Assembly (NCBI GenBank): GCA_964564625.1
Contig: CAZMBE010000016.1
Span: 1 to 64,000, forward strand
Length of the DNA stretch: 64,000 nucleotides
Direction: 5' to 3'
Source: UBA2185 sp964564625
GTDB lineage: Bacteria > Desulfobacterota > Syntrophia > Syntrophales > UBA2185
Below are positions 35,797-43,973 of this stretch, piece after piece (within the stretch, counting starts at the first letter, position 1; each line of letters starts with the position of its first letter). The position numbers and the translations under genes are program-made. The notes beneath the pieces were generated by a model that made no database searches, was not told the DNA's origin, and saw only the letters and a program-made list of their open reading frames with translations.

Positions 35797-36162
35797 ATGC
35801 CGGGATTTGATGGAACAGGTCCTGCAGGAATGGGACCAATGACAGGCGGCGGCAGAGGTTTCTGCGCGTCATCCCGCCAAGGCGTGGCGGCTCCTTCCTT
35901 CGGGCGCGGGTTTTTCGGTCGAGGCGGCGGCAGAGGACGGAGGAACCGGTTTTTTGCCACGGGTCTCCCCGGATGGCAGAGGGCGGTTTACGGGTTTCCC
36001 GCGTTCGGCTGGACAGGCGCTCAGTTTGGAGCGGGATCTTATGGTCCAGCCTGGACAGTTCAAGAGGAAAAAGAAGCTCTTAAGGATCAGGTTGAGTTTC
36101 TCAAAGGCCAGCTGAACGAACTTCAGAATCGCATTTCCACACTCGAAAAAGAGGAAAGTTGA
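35797..36162 (+). CDS. DUF5320 family protein
   Basis: 121 residues. The Gly-rich start MPGFDGTGPAGMGPMTGGGR is the hallmark of DUF5320, followed by a Gly/Phe/Arg-rich middle and a C-terminal coiled coil (EEKEALKDQVEFLKGQLNEL). AAAGGAGG precedes the ATG at 35797. These proteins usually accompany NifX-type and MinD-ferredoxin genes in anaerobes, as here. Function is not known. Confidence 0.8.
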   Translation: MPGFDGTGPAGMGPMTGGGRGFCASSRQGVAAPSFGRGFFGRGGGRGRRNRFFATGLPGWQRAVYGFPAFGWTGAQFGAGSYGPAWTVQEEKEALKDQVEFLKGQLNELQNRISTLEKEES

Positions 36163-36286
36163 GGGAGCGATGAACATGGAAGTAGAGGGAGTGGGGGTCG
36201 ATCGTACATCGGCCCCCATCATCACCGACAGTGTATCGGTGAGTAACTGTATAATCTGAATACTTCAAAGATTTCGGAGGATTTGA

Positions 36287-36688
36287 ATGAAGATAGCAAT
36301 TGCAACTGATGGGGAATATGTAGCAGCCCATTTCGGAAGGTGCCCCGCCTTCACATTGGTTGACCTGGACGGAAATAACATCACGGCACGTGAAGTAATC
36401 GATAACCCGGGACACCAGCCGGGGTTTATTCCGCATTTTTTATATGAAAGAGGCGTTCGGTGCATCATAACGGGTGGTATGGGGGCCCGGGCGGTGGAAC
36501 TGTTCCGTGAGTTGGACATGGAAGCAATCGCAGGAATAGAGGGTAAGGTGAATGAAACGATAGACAAATTAATCAAAGGCTCCCTTGTCAGTGGAGAGAG
36601 CCTATGTCAGCCCGGAGCGGGAAAAGGATATGGCGTGGAAAAGTCCGTGTGCGACCACCCCCATGAAGATAAATGCGAACATGAATAG
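36287..36688 (+). CDS. NifX/MTH1175-like (dinitrogenase Fe-Mo cofactor family) protein 1
   Basis: 133 residues of the RNase-H-like metal-cluster-binding fold (IAIATDGEYVAAHFGRCPAF at the start; GVRCIITGGMGARAVELF in the middle). A C-terminal tail with Cys and His (SVCDHPHEDKCEHE) may bind metal. The family includes NifX, NafY, NifB C-domain and the orange protein ORP, which carries a Mo-Cu sulfide cluster. No nif structural genes are seen. GGAGGATTTGA precedes the ATG. Confidence 0.83.
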   Translation: MKIAIATDGEYVAAHFGRCPAFTLVDLDGNNITAREVIDNPGHQPGFIPHFLYERGVRCIITGGMGARAVELFRELDMEAIAGIEGKVNETIDKLIKGSLVSGESLCQPGAGKGYGVEKSVCDHPHEDKCEHE

Positions 36689-36700
36689 GAGAGCCAAGAA

Positions 36701-37066
36701 ATGAAAATATGCATAACATCGGAAGGTACTACTCTGGATTCGAATATTGATCCCCGTTTCGGCAGATGTCGATATTTCATGATTGTCGACACGGATACCA
36801 TGGACTTCCAGGCCATAGACAATGCCAGCATGCAGGCCTCCGGAGGCGCGGGAATTCAATCGGGCCAATTGATGGCATCAAAAAAGATCAGGGCGGTTTT
36901 GACGGGCAATGTGGGGCCGAATGCCTTTCAGACCCTTCAAGCCGGCGGGATAGAAATATTTACGGGAGTTTCCGGAACGGTCAGGGAAGCCATTGAAAAA
37001 TATAAAGAAGGGGCATTCAAAAAAACCCAGGGGCCGACGGTCAGTGCAAAAAAAGGGATGTCTTAA
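36701..37066 (+). CDS. NifX/MTH1175-like (dinitrogenase Fe-Mo cofactor family) protein 2
   Basis: 121 residues, the second adjacent member of the fold (ICITSEGTTLDSNIDPRFGR; FQTLQAGGIEIFTGVSGTV). It lacks the Cys/His tail of the first. It lies 12 bases downstream of the first, so the two are co-transcribed and may form a heteromer or pass a cluster between them. GGAGAGCCAAGA precedes the ATG. Confidence 0.85.
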   Translation: MKICITSEGTTLDSNIDPRFGRCRYFMIVDTDTMDFQAIDNASMQASGGAGIQSGQLMASKKIRAVLTGNVGPNAFQTLQAGGIEIFTGVSGTVREAIEKYKEGAFKKTQGPTVSAKKGMS

Positions 37067-37091
37067 CAAAAAAAATAAGGAGGGGAATACT

Positions 37092-37334
37092 ATGCCAAAC
37101 AGAGACGGAACAGGCCCGAGAGGGCAAGGACAAGGAAAAGGACGGGGACAAGGTCAGGGACGAGGACAAGGACGAGGAATGGGCAGAGCCAGTGGCGTCG
37201 GCGGTCGATCACCCGCATGCGCTACAGGGTACTGTGTGTGTCCAGATTGCGGGTTCAAAAGTGCGCATCAGGTCGGATTCCCATGCAGCAGGCAGAGCTG
37301 CCCGGAATGCGGGACAAAAATGATTAGAGAGTAG
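37092..37334 (+). CDS. Gly/Arg/Gln-rich zinc-ribbon protein
   Basis: 80 residues. The N-terminus resembles DUF5320 (MPNRDGTGPRG) and then becomes a low-complexity G-Q-G-R repeat, followed by two CxxC pairs (VCPDCGFKS and SCPECGTKM). The C-terminal ribbon resembles that of the protein at 48297-48524. AAGGAGGGGAAT precedes the ATG. Probable zinc or Fe-S binding; role unknown. Confidence 0.72.
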   Translation: MPNRDGTGPRGQGQGKGRGQGQGRGQGRGMGRASGVGGRSPACATGYCVCPDCGFKSAHQVGFPCSRQSCPECGTKMIRE

Positions 37335-37340
37335 TCAGTT

Positions 37341-38198
37341 ATGATCATTTCCATAGCAAGTGGAAAAGGAGGGACAGGGAAGACGACCATCGCCGTCAGC
37401 CTGGCATTGTCACTGGAAAATGTCCAGTTTCTTGACTGTGACGTGGAAGAGCCGAACGCGCACCTCTTCCTGAAACCCGTGATTTCCGAGAGAATGTCGG
37501 CATACATCCCCATTCCGGAGGTTGCCGAGGAAAAATGCGACTGTTGCGGCAGATGCCAGGAAGTCTGCGCTTTTAACAGCATCGCCGTATTGCCGGGTGA
37601 AGTACGGGAACATGGGAGTGTCCTGATTTTCTCCCATCTCTGTCATGGATGCGGCGCTTGCTCTTTACTGTGTCCCCTGGACGCCATACGCGAAGTAAAC
37701 AAGGAAATAGGGATCGTGGAAAAAGGCTTTTCCAATGGCATTCAATTCGTCCACGGAAAACTCAACATCGGTGAAGCCATGTCCCCTCCTCTCATCCGGC
37801 AGGTCAAGAAGCACGTTGACCCCACAAAAACGGTGATTATCGACGCGCCGCCGGGGACAACATGCCCGGTCATTGAATCGGTGAAAGGGAGCGACTACTG
37901 CATCCTTGTGACGGAACCGACGCCTTTCGGTCTTAACGACCTGGTTCTGGCCGTTGAAATGCTGAAAACGATCGGAGTTCCCTTCGGCATCATCCTTAAC
38001 CGGTACGATATCGGCGATGACTGTGTGGACGTCTACGCGCGGGAAAACAGGATCCCTGTCCTGATGAAGATTCCCTTCGACCGGGAAATCGCGTCGTTAT
38101 ACTCAAAAGGTCTGCCGATTATCGGCTATAACAGTGAATATGATAGTGAATTTAAAAAACTGCTTATAAAATTGAATCGTAACCCTTTAGGGATATAG
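37341..38198 (+). CDS. MinD-type ATPase with inserted 2x[4Fe-4S] ferredoxin domain, 1
   Basis: 285 residues. A deviant Walker A GKGGTGKTT (residues 8-16) of the MinD/Mrp class comes first. A ferredoxin insert carries Cys66, 69, 72, 76 and 101, 104, 107, 111. The switch-II-like DAPPGTTCPVIES follows. This layout equals the ORP-complex ATPases described in Desulfovibrio. It starts 6 bases after the zinc-ribbon gene. Its probable role is ATP-driven assembly or transfer of a metal cluster, perhaps on the NifX-like proteins upstream. Confidence 0.87.
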   Translation: MIISIASGKGGTGKTTIAVSLALSLENVQFLDCDVEEPNAHLFLKPVISERMSAYIPIPEVAEEKCDCCGRCQEVCAFNSIAVLPGEVREHGSVLIFSHLCHGCGACSLLCPLDAIREVNKEIGIVEKGFSNGIQFVHGKLNIGEAMSPPLIRQVKKHVDPTKTVIIDAPPGTTCPVIESVKGSDYCILVTEPTPFGLNDLVLAVEMLKTIGVPFGIILNRYDIGDDCVDVYARENRIPVLMKIPFDREIASLYSKGLPIIGYNSEYDSEFKKLLIKLNRNPLGI

Positions 38199-38207
38199 TG
38201 GATTGTC

Positions 38208-39077
38208 ATGAAACAAATTGTGATCATCAGCGGGAAGGGCGGCACGGGAAAAACAGTGTTGACGGCGTCATTTGCCTCCCTGGCGAACAACAAGGTCATG
38301 GTGGATTGCGACGTTGACGCCGCCGATTTGCATCTTTTGTTGAATCCTGCCGTGAAAGAGCGATTCGAATTCAGGAGCGGTCAGACGGCCAGGATAGATA
38401 AGGCGCTCTGCGTTGAATGCGGTAAATGTATTGATATGTGCCGGTTCGATGCGATCAGAAAAGACTTCATCATCGATCCGATCGCCTGCGAAGGATGCGG
38501 GCTGTGCAGCCGTATCTGCGTATATGAAGCGATTGTGATGGAAGAAAACATATCGGGTGAATGGTTCATCTCAGACACGCGATTCGGCCCTTTCGTGCAT
38601 GCCAGGCTGGGTATCGCGGAAGACAATTCGGGAAAACTGGTATCAAGGATCAGACAGGCAGCAAAAGAAATAGCAGTACAGGAAAACAAATCTTATATCC
38701 TTATCGACGGCCCCCCGGGAATCGGGTGTCCTGTTATCGCTTCGATTACGGACACCAATCTGGCGGTGATAGTCACCGAGCCGACGTTATCCGGGATCCA
38801 TGACATGTTGAGAATAATCGACACGACGGGGCATTTTCAGATCCCTGTCAAAGTCGTAATCAATAAATTTGATTTAAATCCTGAAAATTCAGTAAAAATA
38901 AGCGATATTTGTGAATCAAGAAATATTGAAATTGTAGGAAGAATTCCCTTTTCGGCAGAGGTGCCCAGATCTCTCATTCAAGCGGTTCCCTTTGTTGAAT
39001 ACGCAAAAAACGACGTGACGGAGGAAATAATCTCCATATGGAATACAATGGAGTCAATACTACAGGGAAAAAATTAA
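38208..39077 (+). CDS. MinD-type ATPase with inserted 2x[4Fe-4S] ferredoxin domain, 2
   Basis: 289 residues, a paralogue of the previous gene. It has Walker A SGKGGTGKT (8-16), the ferredoxin insert with Cys68, 71, 74, 78 and 94, 97, 100, 104, and then IDGPPGIGCPVIAS. It starts 9 bases after the first ATPase stop. The pair is usually found together and may form a heterodimer. The next gene is an Mrp-type ATPase, completing an ORP-like gene set. Confidence 0.87.
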   Translation: MKQIVIISGKGGTGKTVLTASFASLANNKVMVDCDVDAADLHLLLNPAVKERFEFRSGQTARIDKALCVECGKCIDMCRFDAIRKDFIIDPIACEGCGLCSRICVYEAIVMEENISGEWFISDTRFGPFVHARLGIAEDNSGKLVSRIRQAAKEIAVQENKSYILIDGPPGIGCPVIASITDTNLAVIVTEPTLSGIHDMLRIIDTTGHFQIPVKVVINKFDLNPENSVKISDICESRNIEIVGRIPFSAEVPRSLIQAVPFVEYAKNDVTEEIISIWNTMESILQGKN

Positions 39078-39097
39078 ACAATTAAAGGAGTACAATA

Positions 39098-39970
39098 ATG
39101 GATTGTGGAAAACATGGTGGTGAAACACAGAGTTGTCAGGGAAAACGTAAGGACCCTGATAAAAAATTGAGAGAATTTACCGAGGATATGGCCCTTGTAA
39201 ATCGGATGGCGCAGATTCAGCATAAGATCATGGTCCTGTCCGGAAAAGGCGGTGTCGGTAAGAGTACCGTAGCGGTCAACATTGCCGTGGCTCTCGCCAT
39301 GGAAGGGAAACAAGTGGGAATTCTCGATGTTGACTTTCATGGCCCCAGCATACCTACCCTGCTTAAGCTCAACGGAAAACCTATAACGTCGGGCGATGAC
39401 GGCATCTTGCCTGTAGATTTTGTGGAAGGGATCAAAGTGATGTCCATAGGATTTTTACTGCAGGAACAGGACAGGGCCGTGATCTGGAGGGGGCCCATGA
39501 AGATCAACGTCATAAAGCAGCTTCTGGCGGAGGTTGATTGGGGGTACCTGGATTACCTTGTTCTTGACTTTCCACCGGGCACGGGGGACGAACCCCTTTC
39601 CGTGGCCCAACTGATCCCTGACGCCGACGGTGCTATTATCGTCACAACCCCCCAAGATCTGTCTCTCATCGATGTGCGAAAATCCATTGATTTTTGCAAG
39701 CAATTGAATATCCCCGTTTTGGGGGTGATAGAAAACATGAGCGGTCTCGTCTGCCCGCATTGTGAAAACGTCATCGATATCTTCAAGCGGGGGGGCGGCG
39801 AAAAAATGGCCGGAGAGATGGGGGTCCCCTTCCTTGGGCGCATTCCCATCGAACCGCTGATCGTGGAGGCTTCTGATAATGGGAAACCTTTCATCTATCA
39901 TTACGGAAAAACACCGGCTGCAGAGGCTTTTTCCAAAGCCATCCAACCTATTTTAACAATGAATCCTTAG
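39098..39970 (+). CDS. mrp: Mrp/NBP35-type Fe-S cluster carrier ATPase
   Basis: 290 residues. The N-terminus has two cysteines (MDCGKHGGETQSC), then Walker A SGKGGVGKST (48-57), DFPPGTGDEPLSV, and the C-terminal cluster-binding pair in VCPHCENVIDIF. In Mrp/NBP35 proteins a [4Fe-4S] cluster bridges a dimer through this CxxC and is handed to apo-proteins. AAGGAGTACAATA precedes the ATG. It closes the ATPase set and is followed by FmdB-like and NifU-like genes. Confidence 0.9.
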   Translation: MDCGKHGGETQSCQGKRKDPDKKLREFTEDMALVNRMAQIQHKIMVLSGKGGVGKSTVAVNIAVALAMEGKQVGILDVDFHGPSIPTLLKLNGKPITSGDDGILPVDFVEGIKVMSIGFLLQEQDRAVIWRGPMKINVIKQLLAEVDWGYLDYLVLDFPPGTGDEPLSVAQLIPDADGAIIVTTPQDLSLIDVRKSIDFCKQLNIPVLGVIENMSGLVCPHCENVIDIFKRGGGEKMAGEMGVPFLGRIPIEPLIVEASDNGKPFIYHYGKTPAAEAFSKAIQPILTMNP

Positions 39971-39991
39971 GAGAAAGGGACTTTATCAATT

Positions 39992-40240
39992 ATGCCGATT
40001 TATGAATATGAGTGCGCCAAATGCAGCGGAATTTCTGAATTTTTTGAAGGAATGACACAGGAGAAATCCGCCAGGAAATGCAACGCCTGCGGAAGCGAAG
40101 ATTTAAGAAGAATATTGTCGCGGGGCGTCCAATCCAGAATGGGCAAGTTAATGGGTTCTCAAGGAGGGAAAACCTGCTGCGGAAGAGCGGAGCGATGCGA
40201 CACGCCGCCGTGCGCGCAGGGAGCCGCATGTCATAAATAA
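39992..40240 (+). CDS. FmdB-type zinc-ribbon protein
   Basis: 82 residues with MPIYEYECAKCSG and the second pair KCNACGSEDLRR, the FmdB-family ribbon, plus a C-terminal Cys-rich tail (KTCCGRAERC, TPPCAQGAAC). The tail exceeds what the family usually shows and may add another metal site. It follows mrp by 21 bases with GGAGAAAGG upstream. Confidence 0.82.
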   Translation: MPIYEYECAKCSGISEFFEGMTQEKSARKCNACGSEDLRRILSRGVQSRMGKLMGSQGGKTCCGRAERCDTPPCAQGAACHK

Positions 40241-40300
40241 CACTCTCTGCCACCAGGATCGTTGAGAGTGTGCAAATAGAGATGTTGGGGAATTGAAAGG

Positions 40301-40741
40301 ATGAGTCAAGAAGAGGAAGAAGACAAGATTACAAAGGAAATGATGAACTTGCTTTTTGAAAAAACAAAGAGCATGTACTCAGAAAAAGTCATCGACTATG
40401 GGACGAACCCAAGGAATTGCGGTACGTTAGGAAAGCCGGAAGGCTACGCAAAAATAACAGGGCCCTGCGGGGATACGATGGAAATATTTCTCCGCGTGAA
40501 AAACGGCAGAATTGAAGACATCCGATATACGACCGACGGATGTATAACATCCCATGCTGCCGGTTCGGCAGCCACGGTAATGGCGAAAGGAAAAGAACCG
40601 AGGGAATGTATCAGGATCAACCAGAGTTCCATCCTGGAGCATCTGGGCGGGTTGCCGGATGACGCAAAGCATTGCGCGCTCCTTGCCGCCACGACGCTGC
40701 ACAGGGCGCTGAGAAATTTCGCCATCGGAAAAAAAAGATGA
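40301..40741 (+). CDS. NifU/IscU-like Fe-S scaffold protein
   Basis: 146 residues of the IscU/NifU N-terminal fold. Three ligand cysteines are kept: Cys56 (GPCGDTM), Cys81 (DGCITSHA) and Cys125 (HCALLA, with His124). No IscS is nearby. A frayed acidic N-terminus of about 20 residues precedes the fold. The final residues LHRALRNFAIGKK resemble the start of the FeoA-like fragment at 43186. Confidence 0.87.
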   Translation: MSQEEEEDKITKEMMNLLFEKTKSMYSEKVIDYGTNPRNCGTLGKPEGYAKITGPCGDTMEIFLRVKNGRIEDIRYTTDGCITSHAAGSAATVMAKGKEPRECIRINQSSILEHLGGLPDDAKHCALLAATTLHRALRNFAIGKKR

Positions 40742-40816
40742 TCTTCAACAAAAATAGAGGTGGAGGAATAACCGGGAAAATCTTTTACAAGAGGATAACC
40801 GTGAAAGGGGGTTTTT

Positions 40817-41074
40817 ATGACACGGGGTGACGTATTTATACAATTGATGTCGGAATTGTCCGGCGAACCCAAAAAACTCATAGCTGAAATGCTGGATGTG
40901 ATAAAAACCTCGATGGCTTCCGAACTGCACAGATTCGATGAAGAAATCTCGGACACCAAAGCCGAATCATTGATTGATGAATTGATGAACGAGAAAGAGG
41001 CCATACTAAACTGGTTCCTTGGAGGTTATCATGTATTTCTTTTGTGTAATCGAATGCCCCAGGGTAATGCTTGA
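40817..41074 (+). CDS. Unrecognised small helical protein, paralogue of 34974-35276
   Basis: 85 residues, matching the protein at 34974 along its length (TRGDVFIQLMSELSGEPK, RFDEEISDTKAE, ILNWFLGGY). It lacks the first 15 residues of that copy. GGGGGTTTTT precedes the ATG, a poor ribosome site, so the start is less sure. The two copies bracket the ORP-like genes. Confidence 0.65.
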   Translation: MTRGDVFIQLMSELSGEPKKLIAEMLDVIKTSMASELHRFDEEISDTKAESLIDELMNEKEAILNWFLGGYHVFLLCNRMPQGNA

Positions 41075-41206
41075 ATAACAGATCAATTCCTCGCCCATCT
41101 TCAGGCAAGTCACATTTGTTGTACCCCGCATTGTGCGGGGGGAAACGGGATAGAATAACGTTTGGTCACCAATGAAACATGAACAGGCTCAATTGCGAGT
41201 TTTAAA

Positions 41207-41455
41207 ATGGCTGATAATGAAAAGCTGCTGAGTCTAGATCGAATGCAGTCCGGGCAGAGCGGAATAATAGATAGTATTCAAGGTGGATACGGCCTTGTAA
41301 AGCGTCTCAGTACGCTCGGTATCAGACACGATAAAAGAATCACAAAAATCAGCTCAATGTTCATGAGAGGTCCGGTAACCATTGAGATAGACAGGGTCCA
41401 GGTTGCCATCGGTTTCGGCATGGCCTCAAGGATAATGGTCAAGATAGACGAATGA
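41207..41455 (+). CDS. feoA: FeoA family protein
   Basis: 82 residues with the SH3-like FeoA fold (GIIDSIQGGYGLVKRLSTLGI, then GPVTIEIDRVQVAIGFGMASRIMV). FeoA is a small cytoplasmic partner of FeoB in ferrous iron uptake. The stop and the FeoB ATG are separated by one base, so translation is coupled. No Fur box was found in the 130 bases upstream; the operon may be read through from the Fur-controlled genes. Confidence 0.9.
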   Translation: MADNEKLLSLDRMQSGQSGIIDSIQGGYGLVKRLSTLGIRHDKRITKISSMFMRGPVTIEIDRVQVAIGFGMASRIMVKIDE

Positions 41456-41456
41456 A

Positions 41457-43163
41457 ATGAAGATATTGTTAATGGGGAACCCCAATGTCGGTAAAAGTGT
41501 CGTCTTTTCCCGTTTGACCGGAGTTCGAGTCATCACATCCAATTATCCGGGGACCACCGTGGGATTCACGCAGGGACTCATGAAGATGGGGGAAGAGAGC
41601 GTCCACATTATCGATGTGCCGGGTATCTACAGCCTTGAGGCCTCCTCTGAAGCTGAGAAGATAGCCTTATTGATTCACGACACCGGAGATAAAATCATCA
41701 ATGTAGTGAATGCGGCAAATCTGGAAAGGAACCTCTACCTGACGCTGCAGCTACTGGAAAAGAATATCCCGGTCGTCGTTGCCCTTAACATGTGGGATGA
41801 CGCACAGTATCGGGGAATTCACATAGATCTTGAAAAACTCAGGGAATTGCTGGGAGTACCTGTAATTCCCACAGTAGCCTTAACCGGTCAGGGAATAAAG
41901 GAGCTTGTGGAAAACATTCCCATGGCTGCAGCTCCTGCAAATTCCACCCGTAATCACCACGAGCGCTGGGTTGAAATCGGGCGGATCATCAAACTGGTTC
42001 AGCGCATTTCCCATCGCCATCGCACCGTGCTTGAACGGCTTGCTGACGCCAGTGTCAAGCCATTCACCGGCACCGTTCTTGCGGCGGTTGTTCTGACATG
42101 TGCCTTTCTGGTCATCCGTTTCATCGGAGAAAGCTTAATCGATCATGTGTTTAATCATTTTTTTAAGACATTCTGGACACCCGTCGTATTGAGTATCAGC
42201 AGCTCTTTAGGAGGAGCGGGTGTGCTGCACGATATTGTGGTAGGCCATATATCGGGTAGGGAGATACATTTTATTGAATCCTTTGGACTTTTGACCAGCG
42301 GTCTGTATATCCCCCTTGCCATGGTTCTGCCCTACATTTTTTCTTTCTATCTGATGCTTGGCCTCCTTGAAGACACTGGCTATTTGCCAAGATTAGCGGT
42401 ATTGATGGATACTTTTATGCACCGACTGGGTCTCCATGGATACGCTATCATTCCGACATTGCTTGGTTTTGGCTGTAAAGTCCCTGCTGTTTTGTCCACA
42501 CGCATTCTAGAAAGCACAAGAGAACGCTTCATCGCCGCCACACTGATCTCCATTGCCGTGCCTTGCGCCGCCCTGCAGGCTATGATCTTCGGTCTGGTCG
42601 GCAGAGAGGGAGGACAGTACGTCGCTGTTGTGTATGGGACTTTATTCAGTGTCTGGATTCTTGTAGGAATAATTCTTAACCGAATGGTGAAAGGTTTCAG
42701 TCCTGAACTGTTGATTGAAATACCGCCTTACCGTCTTCCCGCAGGGCGGGCCGTTTTACAGAAACTGTGGATGAGGGTTCGTGGTTTTCTCATAGAAGCC
42801 GTTCCTATTATTCTGGGTGCTGTCCTGGTCATCAATGTAATGCATGTCCTGGGAGTGTTCAGTGCTGTGGCGAGTTTTTCATCCCCCGTGGTAACGGGCA
42901 TCCTGGGGTTGCCCTCAGAGGCGGTCACGGGTCTGATTGTCGGCCTCCTCCGCAAAGACGTAGCGCTTGGCATGCTGTCGACTCTATCTATGAGTGCCAA
43001 ACAGCTTGTGGTAAGCAGCGTAGTTTTAGCAATGTTTTTTCCGTGCATTGCAGTTTTCGTGATGTTATTAAAGGAGCTTGGTGTGAGAAATACGATGAAA
43101 TCGTCCGGGATCATGATTGCTGCTGTTCTTATTACGGGTGGTATCTTAAATATTATATTATAA
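41457..43163 (+). CDS. feoB: Ferrous iron transporter FeoB
   Basis: 568 residues. The N-terminal G domain has G1 GNPNVGKS (7-14), a switch-I NYPGTT (29-34), G3 DVPG (53-56) and G4 NMWD (111-114). Membrane segments follow, with Gate motifs such as GFGCKVPAVLSTRI and the later GLLRKDVALGML. FeoB moves Fe(II) inward across the inner membrane. At this length it is a compact form; the C-terminal extra domain of the E. coli protein is absent. Confidence 0.93.
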   Translation: MKILLMGNPNVGKSVVFSRLTGVRVITSNYPGTTVGFTQGLMKMGEESVHIIDVPGIYSLEASSEAEKIALLIHDTGDKIINVVNAANLERNLYLTLQLLEKNIPVVVALNMWDDAQYRGIHIDLEKLRELLGVPVIPTVALTGQGIKELVENIPMAAAPANSTRNHHERWVEIGRIIKLVQRISHRHRTVLERLADASVKPFTGTVLAAVVLTCAFLVIRFIGESLIDHVFNHFFKTFWTPVVLSISSSLGGAGVLHDIVVGHISGREIHFIESFGLLTSGLYIPLAMVLPYIFSFYLMLGLLEDTGYLPRLAVLMDTFMHRLGLHGYAIIPTLLGFGCKVPAVLSTRILESTRERFIAATLISIAVPCAALQAMIFGLVGREGGQYVAVVYGTLFSVWILVGIILNRMVKGFSPELLIEIPPYRLPAGRAVLQKLWMRVRGFLIEAVPIILGAVLVINVMHVLGVFSAVASFSSPVVTGILGLPSEAVTGLIVGLLRKDVALGMLSTLSMSAKQLVVSSVVLAMFFPCIAVFVMLLKELGVRNTMKSSGIMIAAVLITGGILNIIL

Positions 43164-43185
43164 TGAGGCTTATCAAAATGAATTG

Positions 43186-43323
43186 GTGTGGGGATTATCG
43201 GACCCCTTGTTGCACAAGATACTGAGAAATTTCGCCGAGGGGAAAAAGGTTCATGGTGTTGTCGGTTTCGGCATGGCTTCACAAATCATGGTTGCGCTGG
43301 AGGAGAAACTCAGCCACCAGTAA
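43186..43323 (+). pseudogene. FeoA-tail fragment with NifU-like N-terminus
   Basis: 45 residues from a GTG start. The N-terminal half (LLHKILRNFAEGKK) resembles the end of the NifU-like protein (LHRALRNFAIGKK), and the C-terminal half (VVGFGMASQIMVALEE) resembles the end of FeoA (AIGFGMASRIMVKIDE). Upstream is GAGG, but about 17 bases away, too far for a good site. It sits between feoB and the arginine decarboxylase gene. Most likely the scar of a deletion between duplicated genes; a short expressed protein is possible. Confidence 0.5.
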
Positions 43324-43335
43324 GGAGGGTGTTTC

Positions 43336-43887
43336 TTGTTGAATATGAATGTACCGAGAGGCGTTTTTTTAACGAAGGGCGTCGGCATCCATAAAGAAGA
43401 GCTGCATTCTTTTGAACTTGCGCTCCGGGATGCCGCAATTGAAAAATGTAACCTGGTTCAGGTATCGAGCATATTGCCGCCGGGTTGTCGCATCGTTTCC
43501 AGAAATGAAGGGCTGAAAGTATTGAAGCCTGGGGCCATTACGTTCTGTGTCATGAGCCGCTGCTCCAGCAACGAACCGCGGCGGCTTCTTGCGGCATCGA
43601 TCGGATGTGCTGTCCCGGCTGAAAAAAATACCTATGGCTACATCAGTGAGCATCATTCGTATGGCCAGACGGAACGTCAATCGGGAGACTATGCGGAAGA
43701 CCTCGCCGCTGCCATGCTCGCCTCAACCCTCGGCATCGACTTCAATGTCGATGAAAGCTGGGACGAAAAGAAAGAACTCTTCAAGATCAGTGGCAAGATT
43801 GTCGGCACACGAAACATAACCCAGTCAAGCATTGTCAAGAATCAGGGATATACCACGGTTTTGGCCGCGGCGGTGTTTATCTTTTAG
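43336..43887 (+). CDS. Pyruvoyl-dependent arginine decarboxylase
   Basis: 183 residues matching the PvlArgDC family, which converts arginine to agmatine and uses a pyruvoyl group made by self-cleavage at a Ser pair (Ser44-Ser45 in VQVSSILPPGC). Other family parts are FLTKGVGIHKEELHSFE and the C-terminal YTTVLAAAVFIF. AAGGAGGG at 43322 favours the TTG at 43336 or 43339 over the ATG at 43345. It follows the FeoA-like fragment in the same direction. Why it lies in an iron locus is unknown. Confidence 0.87.
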   Translation: MLNMNVPRGVFLTKGVGIHKEELHSFELALRDAAIEKCNLVQVSSILPPGCRIVSRNEGLKVLKPGAITFCVMSRCSSNEPRRLLAASIGCAVPAEKNTYGYISEHHSYGQTERQSGDYAEDLAAAMLASTLGIDFNVDESWDEKKELFKISGKIVGTRNITQSSIVKNQGYTTVLAAAVFIF

Positions 43888-43973
43888 ACCCATGTTGACT
43901 TTGGTGTTGTTTTGCTGTGAGGAACGACGTGATAAGCTCTGAAAAATTTTCCTCAAACAACGAGGAGACCATC

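Noticed and set aside
36287..37066. Nitrogenase cofactor genes, hence nitrogen fixation
   Set aside because: No nifH, nifD, nifK, nifB or nifE/N are present; NifX-fold proteins are common in non-fixing anaerobes.
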